DNA of 64,000 bases from a virus. Location: the IMG/VR virus record IMGVR_UViG_3300018039_000006, positions 1 through 64,000 of that record. One strand, given 5' to 3'. A program made the position numbers and the translations under genes. Every line of letters starts with the position of its first letter. Position 1 is the first letter of the stretch. The notes under the pieces are model-generated. The model made no database searches. It was given only the letters and a program-made list of their open reading frames with translations, and was not told where the DNA came from. Of this stretch, positions 1 to 7,292 are shown piece by piece.

Positions 1-1654
1 CATCTTCGTCGTAATCTAAGTAATCGGTGGTGGCAGTTGGGAACAAATCATGCACATGCTCAGCGGCCAAACCTATGTAACGATTACCTGGAACAGCGTC
101 AGCGGCGGCCGCCGAATACTCATATTCAAGAGCCTCAAGCATGCGGGCCCGTTCCAACACAGAGCGACCCTGATCATCCACACTCTCAGCAGTGACTGTA
201 ACAATGTTTTCCTTTAAATCAAGAGTTGACGTATTGTACACCAGCGTGTCATTAGAGTTAATGTAAACATCCCGTCCCGTGCCGCCCAACGCATACAGGC
301 GAGTATCAAGACGTACTCGGAACATGACGGTTGAATCACCAACCACTCTAAAATACGTGCTACCGCTGTGGTAATTATCCAAAACAGCGTCTTGCAGCCC
401 AGATGTGCCGTGGAGCAGGGCTATTTCTCCCCCTTCGGTAGCAGTGAGCGGCTCCATGTTAAGCACATTGTCTATGAACACCCCATTAGTTGTTTCAATA
501 TAAGTTTTACCTGATGATTGTTCAAGCCAGAGTTCATGAGTTCCAGAGTTTGCCCCAGCCCGAATATAAACATTAGAGCCAGTCGCTGCCGAAATATAAG
601 TATGTGTGCCTGCCGAAATCATCATGTATTCGGTGCTTGTCATGTTTGCTGTTGCAATAGCCCCAAAGAACCCGCTTGCATTCCAAGATTCTAAGGCAAG
701 GCCGCCGTCGCCCCCTGCCGAAGGTAACAGCACCTTACCGGTCCCTGAGGTACCATTATCGACAACTGTCAAATTACCTTTTATTTGTGCCACGCTATTG
801 CTAATTGACAGTTCATATGCGGTGCTATTTGCCCCACCACGAATATATGTAGTGCCCCCCGTACCCGCACCCAAAAAACTGTTAGTCCCATCAGAAATGA
901 GGACATACTCCCCACTAGACGTTTCAGACATTCCAGCAGTACGCAACCCGACGTAACCTGAACCAAACGCCTGCCCAAGAACAATGCCCCCATCAGCGCC
1001 TCCAGATTGAGCCGTGACATGCCCATCACTAATCAAGTTACCGCCAGATAATTCCAGCAAATCACTAGGGGTAGACGTTCCAATACCCAACCGGGTGTTC
1101 GTGGCATCCCATACAAAATTAGTGTCATCAGCATCCAACCCCCCACTAGAAGCATACTGAATAGCGCCGTCCCCTCCAACAGCCACACTATTAGACGACC
1201 CCACCTCAACCCAAAAACTATCGTAATAAACAAACGTTACACCGGTATCCGATTCAAACCACAAATCACCCGAACTAGGGCTAGACGGCGGAGTATCACT
1301 AACCGTGACACCGCCACCCCCACCACCGCCAGACTGATTAGCCCAAGTAACAGTACCCGACCCATTCGTCACCATAACCTGATTAGCGCTACCATCAGAC
1401 GTGGGTAATGTGAAAGCGCCCGTTACCGCCAGGGAGGTGGCCGTAAAAGCATCGTCCGTTTTTAGCGTATCCGCAGCAGACCGATACAGTACGGTATCTA
1501 CGGCTGTTGTTCCTCCTGGCCCCCAAGAAATTTTACCACCAGCATCAATAGTTAACCTGTTCTGGGTGTCACCGGTTACATTGATTGCAACCGCTTGTGA
1601 CGCTGCACTGGTCGCATCATCAATGGTGATACTAGTTTTAAATTTTTGAGCCAC
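1..1654 (-). CDS. Tail fibre with C-terminal S74 intramolecular chaperone domain (3' end outside window)
   Basis: The frame is open from a GTG at 1654 to the window edge (551 codons, no stop). The GTG is chosen because an in-frame TGA lies 12 codons upstream with no ATG between, and an AAGAAAG stretch precedes it; the neighbouring fibre at 3660 also starts with GTG and the same MxQKF beginning. The N-terminal MAQKFKTSITIDDAT is typical of phage fibre proteins. It is followed by an LPTSDGSANQV...VTW segment, a Gly-rich linker, a GDLWFES...YY..FW.EV module and a GAIQYASSGGL...NTRLGIGTSTP module, all shared with the fibres at 27941-29005 and 29135-32152. The visible C-terminus (LDLKENIV, ALEYEYS, GNRYIGLAAEHVHDLFP) matches the endosialidase-type S74 chaperone that trimerises fibres and then cuts itself off. 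It probably acts in host recognition. The catalytic end lies outside the window. Confidence 0.85.
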   Translation of the reverse strand, partial: MAQKFKTSITIDDATSAASQAVAINVTGDTQNRLTIDAGGKISWGPGGTTAVDTVLYRSAADTLKTDDAFTATSLAVTGAFTLPTSDGSANQVMVTNGSGTVTWANQSGGGGGGGVTVSDTPPSSPSSGDLWFESDTGVTFVYYDSFWVEVGSSNSVAVGGDGAIQYASSGGLDADDTNFVWDATNTRLGIGTSTPSDLLELSGGNLISDGHVTAQSGGADGGIVLGQAFGSGYVGLRTAGMSETSSGEYVLISDGTNSFLGAGTGGTTYIRGGANSTAYELSISNSVAQIKGNLTVVDNGTSGTGKVLLPSAGGDGGLALESWNASGFFGAIATANMTSTEYMMISAGTHTYISAATGSNVYIRAGANSGTHELWLEQSSGKTYIETTNGVFIDNVLNMEPLTATEGGEIALLHGTSGLQDAVLDNYHSGSTYFRVVGDSTVMFRVRLDTRLYALGGTGRDVYINSNDTLVYNTSTLDLKENIVTVTAESVDDQGRSVLERARMLEALEYEYSAAAADAVPGNRYIGLAAEHVHDLFPTATTDYLDYDED

Positions 1655-1709
1655 GGCCTCAACCAGCTTTCTTGTCTGCCCACTTGCCCCTCAAGGTAAG
1701 TGTACCCGT

Positions 1710-1718
1710 ATTATACCA
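1710..1718 (-). promoter_or_regulatory. Extended -10 promoter upstream of the leftmost fibre gene
   Basis: On the minus strand the sequence reads TGGTATAAT, a full TATAAT with an extended TGn, 55 bases before the GTG start at 1654 and directly after a terminator hairpin. No good -35 is seen. It belongs to the set of -10-like boxes found before virion genes in this window. Confidence 0.55.
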
Positions 1719-1760
1719 CAAAGGGGTGGGGTCTGTCTATGAACAAACCCCACCCCCTTG
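1719..1760 (-). terminator. Strong GC-rich hairpin terminator between two fibre genes
   Basis: Nearly perfect inverted repeat (AAGGGGTGGGGT facing ACCCCACCCCCTT, one extra C) with a 14-base loop, downstream of the fibre gene ending at 1849. The T tract after the stem is short (TTTGTGG). A second perfect hairpin, GTTACGG/CCGTAAC at 1819-1840, lies just after the same stop codon. The 194 bases between 1655 and 1848 hold no supportable ORF. Confidence 0.65.
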
Positions 1761-1848
1761 TCGGGTATTTCTCGCCTGCACGGCGTAACTACCTTGCCCA
1801 CTATCGTGAACCGGTAGCGTTACGGATTGTTTACCGTAACATCTTTAC

Positions 1849-3660
1849 TTAGGCGGTGCCGTCCCCTGCGGCTGTCACAACGATGCGGTAGTCCCCCGCC
1901 CCAATTGTACCGTTCAAGGTTACTGTAACAACCTCCGCCGAAGTCCGAACCACGTCACCAACAACTGTGTCCCCATTGGAGCTATCGTACACCTGCACAA
2001 TAACGTCCTTGGTCCCAAAGTTATGGGTGACAGTTGTCGTGCTGACTCCACTGGAGTCGGCGGCGCAGTCTACAGCGGCAATTCGGGCAAGCGTAGTGCC
2101 CGTAATGTCAGTACCGTCCCCTACCGCCAAGTTATTCCTAGCCGCTGAAGCGGTAGTGGCACCAGTACCACCATAAGCAACAGCAATAGTGCTACCGTTC
2201 CACGTACCAGTATCGATAGTTCCTACCGTGGTAAGCGAAGACGTTACAACAGTAGAGTTAAGTTCAGTACCAGTTAGTGTTCCAGCAGCCGCAGTAACCG
2301 TAATGTTGGCCGTACCGTCAAACGAAACACCGTTGATAGTGCGTGCGGTTTCAAGGGCCGTCGCAGTAGCAGCATTACCTGTAGTATCTTGATTGCCTTC
2401 CGTGTTGACGCCGGGAAGGTCAATGTTCGCAGTACCATCGAACGAAACACCACCAATAGTGCGTGCGGTTTCAAGGGCCGTCGCAGTATCAGCATTGCCC
2501 TCTAGGGCAGCAACAAGCGTAGCAACAGCGTAGCCAGTCGCACCCGTGTCGACCGTAGTCGACGGAGCAGCCTGAGAATCTTTGAACAAGCGGAACTTGC
2601 CGTCATCAGCGTCACGGAAAAGACCGGCGTACAGGTCTTGAGAACCGCTTGAATCGTACAAGCCGTAGAAACCAATGTCAACAGCGTCAGTAGTATTGTT
2701 GTTGCTAGCGAGAACAATCAGCGGGTCTTCAACAGAAAGCGTAGCAGTATCAATCGTTGTCGTCGTGCCGCTAACAGTAAGGTTACCAGCAACGGTAAGA
2801 TCATTGAATGTTACGTTATCACTCGTACCAACGGCCTGACCAATAGCAACTGTAGGTGTAGCCCCCTCGCCTGAGTTATTACTAAGAGTAACGCCAGTAC
2901 CTGCAACAAGACTTTCAACGTAGTCGCCTGTCGTGTGCGTACCAAGGTCAACGCTGTCGTTAGCAATTGTGGTAGTGAGCGTAATGTCGCCACTACCATC
3001 GAAGCCTACGCCAGTGGCGTTAACGTCACCGCTCAAAGCAATTGTGCGGGCCGTGGCAAGCTCCGTAGCAGTATCGGCGTTGCCGGTCACATCGCCGGTC
3101 AGGTCACCGGTAACGGAAGTAGTGGTGAGTACACCAGTCGACGGGTTGTAGGTAAGTCCGGTGTCTGTCTCAATGCCTTGAGTGCCGGTAGCGCCGTCAA
3201 CAAATGTCAGGTAAACAGTCTCATCAGTAGCGTTATTGGCAACCGCAGTAATGTTTGTTGCCTCAGTGGCGGTATCAGCGTTACCAGTAAGGCTAGCAGT
3301 AACTGTATTGAAAGTTACATCAGCGCTAGTTCCAACGTCCTGACCAATAGAAAAAGAGACTTGATTGTCTGTGACTGCGGTAGTAACACCCGTACCACTA
3401 TCAAACGTAAGGGTGTCAGTACCTACTGTAAGACCGTCGGAATTGGAGCCGTCGGAGATAGTGAGAGTGCCCGCACCAGTGTCCTGAAGATTAACCCAGG
3501 AAGTGCCATCCCAAACATACAGTTTATTATCACCGGCATCGCTATCAAAGTAAAGCTGACCCTTTACCGGGCTGCCCGGGGGAGTGCCCAAATTCTGAAT
3601 TACAGCATTCTGCAACTCGTTTTGGTTAAGGTCTATAGCTGTTAAAAATTTCTGAGACAC
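1849..3660 (-). CDS. Repetitive tail fibre protein, 603 aa
   Basis: GTG start at 3660 with AAGGAG 7 bases upstream. The protein is rich in Gly, Thr, Ala, Asp and Val and almost free of Cys, typical of beta-structured trimeric fibres. After an N-terminal LNQNELQNAVIQNLGTPP segment comes a GQLYFDSD...LYVWDGTSWV module related to the GDLWF modules of other fibres here. Repeats of the form GNADTATALETARTIGGVSFDG occur at least three times in the body. The last 70 residues (VTHNFGTKDVIVQVYDSS ... GDYRIVVTA) resemble the small terminal domains of marine phage fibres that form the receptor-binding tip. It lies between two other fibre genes. No S74 domain is present. Likely role: distal host recognition, inferred from composition and context. 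Confidence 0.8.
   Translation of the reverse strand: MSQKFLTAIDLNQNELQNAVIQNLGTPPGSPVKGQLYFDSDAGDNKLYVWDGTSWVNLQDTGAGTLTISDGSNSDGLTVGTDTLTFDSGTGVTTAVTDNQVSFSIGQDVGTSADVTFNTVTASLTGNADTATEATNITAVANNATDETVYLTFVDGATGTQGIETDTGLTYNPSTGVLTTTSVTGDLTGDVTGNADTATELATARTIALSGDVNATGVGFDGSGDITLTTTIANDSVDLGTHTTGDYVESLVAGTGVTLSNNSGEGATPTVAIGQAVGTSDNVTFNDLTVAGNLTVSGTTTTIDTATLSVEDPLIVLASNNNTTDAVDIGFYGLYDSSGSQDLYAGLFRDADDGKFRLFKDSQAAPSTTVDTGATGYAVATLVAALEGNADTATALETARTIGGVSFDGTANIDLPGVNTEGNQDTTGNAATATALETARTINGVSFDGTANITVTAAAGTLTGTELNSTVVTSSLTTVGTIDTGTWNGSTIAVAYGGTGATTASAARNNLAVGDGTDITGTTLARIAAVDCAADSSGVSTTTVTHNFGTKDVIVQVYDSSNGDTVVGDVVRTSAEVVTVTLNGTIGAGDYRIVVTAAGDGTA
2309..2499 (-). repeat. Two 71-bp direct repeats 120 bp apart inside a fibre gene
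   Basis: Positions 2309-2379 and 2429-2499 match at most bases, including a continuous identical block of more than 30 bp covering the GCGTGCGGTTTCAAGGGCCG segment. They encode two copies of an ALETARTI-GVSFDGTANI repeat. This points to growth of the fibre by internal duplication. Confidence 0.8.
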
Positions 3661-3673
3661 TGTCTACTCCTTA

Positions 3674-4210
3674 TTAAGTTAAATATGCCTTACCCGAAAA
3701 GGCGGCAGAAAAATTAATAGTAAGGTTACTCCTGCTATTATATATTACATCACCAATCACCACAGTACCTGCAGAATCCACAACAGTTACAGAAGGAAAA
3801 CCATCCAAAGTATGATCAACATTCCAAGAAGAAGACGGCAACCCCTGCGAAAACACAAACCTTTTAGGAATAAGAGGAAGCTCAGAAGATGACCACCCAG
3901 AAGCCCCCTTAGGCCCCCACAACTTACCAATCGAAACATCAATATAAAAATCCCCCACACCACCAACAGAATCAGAAGGGGAACCCGACGAATAAAACAG
4001 CTTAGACGCCGTACCATCATCACCAATAAACGTGGAAGCAACAACCGTAACTTTATTGCCCTGCTGCTCCGCAACAGAAATAGCGTTAACAATGTCCTCC
4101 ACGGTGACCGTATACTCGGAAACAGCTCCTTCAGCCACATGATTGCCGTCAAACTCGGTTACGGTGATAGCATTAACAACATCCTGAATGGTGACGGTGT
4201 AATCAGACAT
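3674..4210 (-). CDS. Short tail fibre / receptor-binding tip protein, 178 aa
   Basis: The first 50 residues hold two copies of a ~26-residue repeat (YTVTIQDVVNAITV and YTVTVEDIVNAISV). A WGPKG segment follows. The C-terminal ~60 residues have the pattern FVFSQGLPSSSW.VDHTLDGFPSVTVVDSAG..VIGDV.Y....LTINFS.AFSGKAYLT, a small beta domain that ends many phage fibre and baseplate proteins (usual form W.I.HNLG..P.V...D..G). ATG start at 4210, one base after the stop of the upstream gene, so translation is probably coupled. It is likely an accessory fibre or tip. Receptor unknown. Confidence 0.7.
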   Translation of the reverse strand: MSDYTVTIQDVVNAITVTEFDGNHVAEGAVSEYTVTVEDIVNAISVAEQQGNKVTVVASTFIGDDGTASKLFYSSGSPSDSVGGVGDFYIDVSIGKLWGPKGASGWSSSELPLIPKRFVFSQGLPSSSWNVDHTLDGFPSVTVVDSAGTVVIGDVIYNSRSNLTINFSAAFSGKAYLT

Positions 4211-4211
4211 T

Positions 4212-4553
4212 TTAGCTCACCTTAAAAAATCCCTCCACCAAACGCAACACCCTATCAGCCCCCGTGGTGGTGTAAAGTTCCAAATCGTACACGTAATCGC
4301 CCGAGCTTATTTCAGCAATGGTGGAAGAAGACAGGCTTAATGTTATTGTACCATCTGCCACACTATGCACGATTCTACCATTGGTGGTAGAGCAGTCTAA
4401 TGTTACGGTTTCTGCGGCAACTGTCTCCCGAACCTGCATACGTGACTGCCACAAGTTTAGATTGGCAAGCTCACCATCAGGATTGTAAACAGTCCACTCG
4501 ACTTCTAAATCTTCGTCGGCCACACACAAAATGTCGTACCGTCCAGCGGTCAT
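4212..4553 (-). CDS. BppU-like N-terminal-domain virion protein, 113 aa
   Basis: A small all-beta protein of the form YDI.C..DED...EWTV.NPDGELANL...SRMQVR...........GRIVH...DGTITLSLS..T...ISSGDYVYDLEL....D.V.RLVEGFFKVS. This matches the domain at the N-terminus of lactococcal-type baseplate upper proteins and of many stand-alone virion proteins, often described as attaching adsorption proteins to the baseplate. A clear paralogue lies at 13215-13559 in a similar small-gene cluster. Its start overlaps the stop of the gene above (ATGA). Role inferred: structural adaptor in the fibre or baseplate region. Confidence 0.6.
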   Translation of the reverse strand: MTAGRYDILCVADEDLEVEWTVYNPDGELANLNLWQSRMQVRETVAAETVTLDCSTTNGRIVHSVADGTITLSLSSSTIAEISSGDYVYDLELYTTTGADRVLRLVEGFFKVS

Positions 4554-4858
4554 TCCAACATTCCGCCCATAATAAACTCTTCAGCAGTCATCAGCATGCC
4601 CCTAGCAATCCAATCAGGCAAATTTTCAGACGTGGCGACCATCAAACGAACCTCGCCGTCGTTCCCCACGACTTCTCCAATAAACACAAAGTTACCGAGC
4701 ACCCCGGCGGCTTCGTGGTTTTGGAGGACATCTCCGATGACTTCTTGGATCATTTCTTCGGGGCTGTCGGTTGTGACGATGGCATCGTTTATCATTGCTA
4801 GGAGGTCATCTATTGAGTCGTCGTCGTCTCGTTCGCTGAAGGGTACGGGATCGGTCAT
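4550..4858 (-). CDS. Small acidic protein of unknown function, 102 aa
   Basis: ATG start with AGGAG 7 bases upstream. Strongly acidic N-terminus (ERDDDDSIDDLLAMINDAI), then a stretch with mixed strands (LGNFVFIGEVVGNDGEVRLMVATSENLPDWIARGML). The NLPDWIARGM phrase suggests the small phage proteins that begin a fibre-adjacent operon, but I do not recognise the family. It overlaps the following BppU-like gene by 4 bases, so the two are probably co-translated. No signal peptide or membrane segment. Confidence 0.6.
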   Translation of the reverse strand: MTDPVPFSERDDDDSIDDLLAMINDAIVTTDSPEEMIQEVIGDVLQNHEAAGVLGNFVFIGEVVGNDGEVRLMVATSENLPDWIARGMLMTAEEFIMGGMLE

Positions 4859-4866
4859 TGTGTCTC

Positions 4867-5172
4867 CTAGTCTGGGTTGTTATGTTTTAGGGAAGTTATT
4901 TGTCTTAACAGTTCTGCGTTCTTTTTTTCTAGGTCGCTTACCTCCTCTTGTAGGTGGTGTATTATGTATCGCAGTCTGTTGTTTTCTTTCCTCTGTAGTG
5001 CATATTCTACCCGACTTTGTTTGACTAGGTCTAACCAAACGCTATCTTGTGCGGCATCTATTTCTAGGTCGAGTTTTTTGTGTCGGAGCCGGGTGGATAG
5101 GACGATTGCTAGGATAGTGACTGTGGACCCGACTAGGCCGGGTAGGGTCATGCCAATGAAGTTGCTCCACAT
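4867..5172 (-). CDS. Membrane-anchored coiled-coil protein, possible holin or spanin-like lysis factor, 101 aa
   Basis: The ATG at 5172 is chosen because GGGAGGGG lies 3-10 bases upstream and it clears the preceding gene, which stops at 5190; an upstream in-frame extension to 5253 would overlap that gene by about 60 bases. Residues 3-27 form one hydrophobic segment (FIGMTLPGLVGSTVTILAIVL). The rest is charged and predicted to be a coiled coil (RKENNRLRYIIHHLQEEVSD, LEKKNAELLRQITSL). One N-terminal TM plus a coiled coil fits holins, inner-membrane spanins or virion anchors. The lysis enzymes lie about 15 kb away, so the lysis role is only a possibility. Confidence 0.6.
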   Translation of the reverse strand: MWSNFIGMTLPGLVGSTVTILAIVLSTRLRHKKLDLEIDAAQDSVWLDLVKQSRVEYALQRKENNRLRYIIHHLQEEVSDLEKKNAELLRQITSLKHNNPD

Positions 5173-5189
5173 AACCCCTCCCAGTCTGG

Positions 5190-7268
5190 TCACCCCCCGA
5201 GGGCAACAATACGCTCTTCTAGCTCTTTCAAAGCATTGATAACCGGACCCCAAAGGGACTCCATGCGGACCGTTAGGTTGCCCTCTTCGCCGGTCACAAT
5301 CTCAGCGTCAGAGCCCGAAGCATCAACGGCCGCTTGGATGTCCTGGGCGGTAGGCCCCCAGAAAGAAACGCCGTCGTCAAGTTTCCACGACCATTCGTAC
5401 CCGGTCAGCATCCGCACGAAGTCCATGCCGGGTGCGGTGCCCTCAATGTCTTTCAATGTGGCGTCAGAGGACAGGTAGCTGCCGTTCTTTGAGACGAGAC
5501 GGTTCCAAGCCCTGTTGTTGTCCCCAAGGAGCCGACCGGTGGTCCCTGACGTTGAGGTAACGAAGGGAATCAAGTGGTTGTGGAACTGGAACGCATGGGC
5601 GGTGGATGACAAAACGCTATTATTATTTGTGGCAACGGTTTTATGCCACTGGGCCAAGTTGGTACTCTCAAAGCGGAACGACAAATCATTACCGACGGTC
5701 CGAGTAATCCACGTCTCCGAGGTCGCTTGCGAACCGATATCGTATCTGTTGCTTTGGACCTGATTGAACGTCACGTTGCTGGTCGTGGCAACGGACTGCC
5801 CGATAGAAATTGTCGCTGTGGACCCCTCCCCCGGGGTATGGCTAACAGAAACACCCGTACCCGCAGAAACACCGGCCATATAATTGCCCGTGGTGTCAGT
5901 GCCCAAGGCTACACTATTAGCCGCAACCGTGGCAGTCAGGGTCACATTAGCGTCGCCCCTGATCTGCACAGAACCAGTGAGATCACCACCTAACGTGATT
6001 GTGCGGTAGTTCGACCACCGGCTTGCCGTAGCGGCGTTACCAGACAGTGCCCCTTGCCATGTGCCACTACTGTATAAAGCGTTGCTTAGATGCTCGGCGT
6101 CAATTGACCCTGCAACATAATGTTCAGAGTTAATAACATCATTTGCGATCTTAGTGCCATCAATAATGTCGGGAGCCAAGTGCTCCCTATCAATAGACCC
6201 TGCAACATAATGTTCAGAGTTAATAACATCATTTGCGATCTTAGTGCCATCAATAATGTCGGGAGCCAAGTGCTCCCTATCAATAGAACCAGCAGCATAA
6301 TGCTGACTGTCAATACTGTCAATGCCAATATGCCCACCATCAATTGTGCCGAATGCCAGGTTACCTGAACCGTCACGCCGCAAAACACTATCAGTCCCAG
6401 CAACCAACGCTGAAAGGTTACCTGTAGAAGTACCAACTCGTGCCAAAATACTGTGAGCCGCAACCTGTTGAATTTTGCCAACAGTCACCTGATTGTCGGC
6501 AATATGGCGAGTATCAATAGCCCCAGTCTGGATATTAATCGAATCAATCGAATCCTCCCCCACCGACGCCCCGCTAACAGCGCCTGGGGCAAAATGTTCA
6601 GCCTTAATAGACGCATCCACATACTGGTCAGTGCCCACAGAATTAGCTGCCATTTTATCAATCGTCACCTGCTGGGAGCCGATCTTATCCGTAGTAATCT
6701 GCCCGTTCCCAATATGCGCAGTCGACAACGTGCCAAACGAAAGATCACCTGACCCAGAACGCCGCAAAACACTATTAGCCCCAGCAGTAATCTCAGCAAA
6801 ATCCCCAGAACCCGAACCCGTCTTACCCAAAACAGCATAACCGCTAGCCGAATCCACAAGCTTAGTAAGATCAACACTATTATTACTAATCTTATCACGG
6901 GTAACAGCGTTATTTTGAATCATATTTTCGGCAATCGCATCAGTAGCGATACCGTGGCGATGGTCAGAACGGGCGAAATCAGAACTTACGCCAACGGTTC
7001 CAGCCGAAGCGGTAAGATCAACAACGGTCGAGCCAACTGCAACGAGGTCATACCAGTTGACACCATCACAATACGTAAGAATCCCATTATTGAAATGGAA
7101 AAACCCAGTGAAACCAGCACCAGCAGATGGACGGGTGGCGTCTTGATTAAAACCTGCCGCCCTAGCTTCCAAGTTGATGTGGCTGTCATTCATCTGGGCA
7201 CGAGTAAAGGGGTCGGATCCTGCGTCCCAAGTTGTTACTCCCAGGCGGGAAGTTGTGCTAACAGTCAT
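5190..7268 (-). CDS. Tail fibre with hexapeptide-like repeats and C-terminal S74 chaperone domain, 692 aa
   Basis: ATG with an ideal TTAGGAGG 6 bases upstream. The N-terminal third contains FHFNNGILTYCDGVNWYDL, a module common at the start of fibre proteins. Residues ~100-420 are a ladder of short repeats of the type IDS.HY.AGSID.EHLA..I.DGTKIANDVI, expected to form an extended triple beta-helical shaft; two 30-residue units are identical at the DNA level. A GNYMAGVSAGTGVSVSHTPGEGSTATISIGQSVATTSNVTFNQV segment (given here by its ends; positions ~5760-5890) is shared with the fibre at 1849-3660. The C-terminal ~100 residues (SDATLKDIEGT, YEWSWKLDD, WGPTAQDI, ALKELEERI) form an S74 intramolecular chaperone that should release itself after folding. 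Host-recognition role inferred. Confidence 0.85.
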   Translation of the reverse strand: MTVSTTSRLGVTTWDAGSDPFTRAQMNDSHINLEARAAGFNQDATRPSAGAGFTGFFHFNNGILTYCDGVNWYDLVAVGSTVVDLTASAGTVGVSSDFARSDHRHGIATDAIAENMIQNNAVTRDKISNNSVDLTKLVDSASGYAVLGKTGSGSGDFAEITAGANSVLRRSGSGDLSFGTLSTAHIGNGQITTDKIGSQQVTIDKMAANSVGTDQYVDASIKAEHFAPGAVSGASVGEDSIDSINIQTGAIDTRHIADNQVTVGKIQQVAAHSILARVGTSTGNLSALVAGTDSVLRRDGSGNLAFGTIDGGHIGIDSIDSQHYAAGSIDREHLAPDIIDGTKIANDVINSEHYVAGSIDREHLAPDIIDGTKIANDVINSEHYVAGSIDAEHLSNALYSSGTWQGALSGNAATASRWSNYRTITLGGDLTGSVQIRGDANVTLTATVAANSVALGTDTTGNYMAGVSAGTGVSVSHTPGEGSTATISIGQSVATTSNVTFNQVQSNRYDIGSQATSETWITRTVGNDLSFRFESTNLAQWHKTVATNNNSVLSSTAHAFQFHNHLIPFVTSTSGTTGRLLGDNNRAWNRLVSKNGSYLSSDATLKDIEGTAPGMDFVRMLTGYEWSWKLDDGVSFWGPTAQDIQAAVDASGSDAEIVTGEEGNLTVRMESLWGPVINALKELEERIVALGG
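6106..6285 (-). repeat. Perfect 90-bp tandem duplication in fibre shaft
   Basis: Bases 6106-6195 and 6196-6285 are identical over the full 90 bp, encoding two copies of a 30-residue shaft unit (SIDREHLAPDIIDGTKIAND plus INSEHYVAG). The flanking units are diverged, so this duplication is recent. The unit is in frame and would lengthen or shorten the shaft by recombination. Confidence 0.95.
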
Positions 7269-7286
7269 AATAACCTCCTAACGACT

Positions 7287-7292
7287 ATTCTA
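7287..7292 (-). promoter_or_regulatory. Late-type -10 box (TAGAAT) before fibre gene 5190-7268
   Basis: Minus strand CCTAGTAGAATAGTCG, 19 bases before the ATG and just before the TTAGGAGG ribosome site, in the only gap between the two fibre genes. It matches the TAnnAT-A boxes upstream of other virion genes in this window. No -35 element is evident. Confidence 0.45.

Noticed and set aside
2935-3645. 236-codon open frame on the plus strand opposite a fibre gene
   Set aside because: It mirrors the repetitive Thr/Val/Gly-rich codons of the minus-strand fibre, has no ribosome site or recognisable domain, and no other plus-strand gene exists in the window.
5173-5253. Longer N-terminus for the membrane coiled-coil gene
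   Set aside because: It would overlap the preceding fibre gene by ~60 bases and places charged sequence before the TM; ATG 5172 has a strong ribosome site.
6106-6285. CRISPR-like direct repeat
   Set aside because: The 90-bp copies are adjacent with no spacers and lie in frame within a fibre gene.
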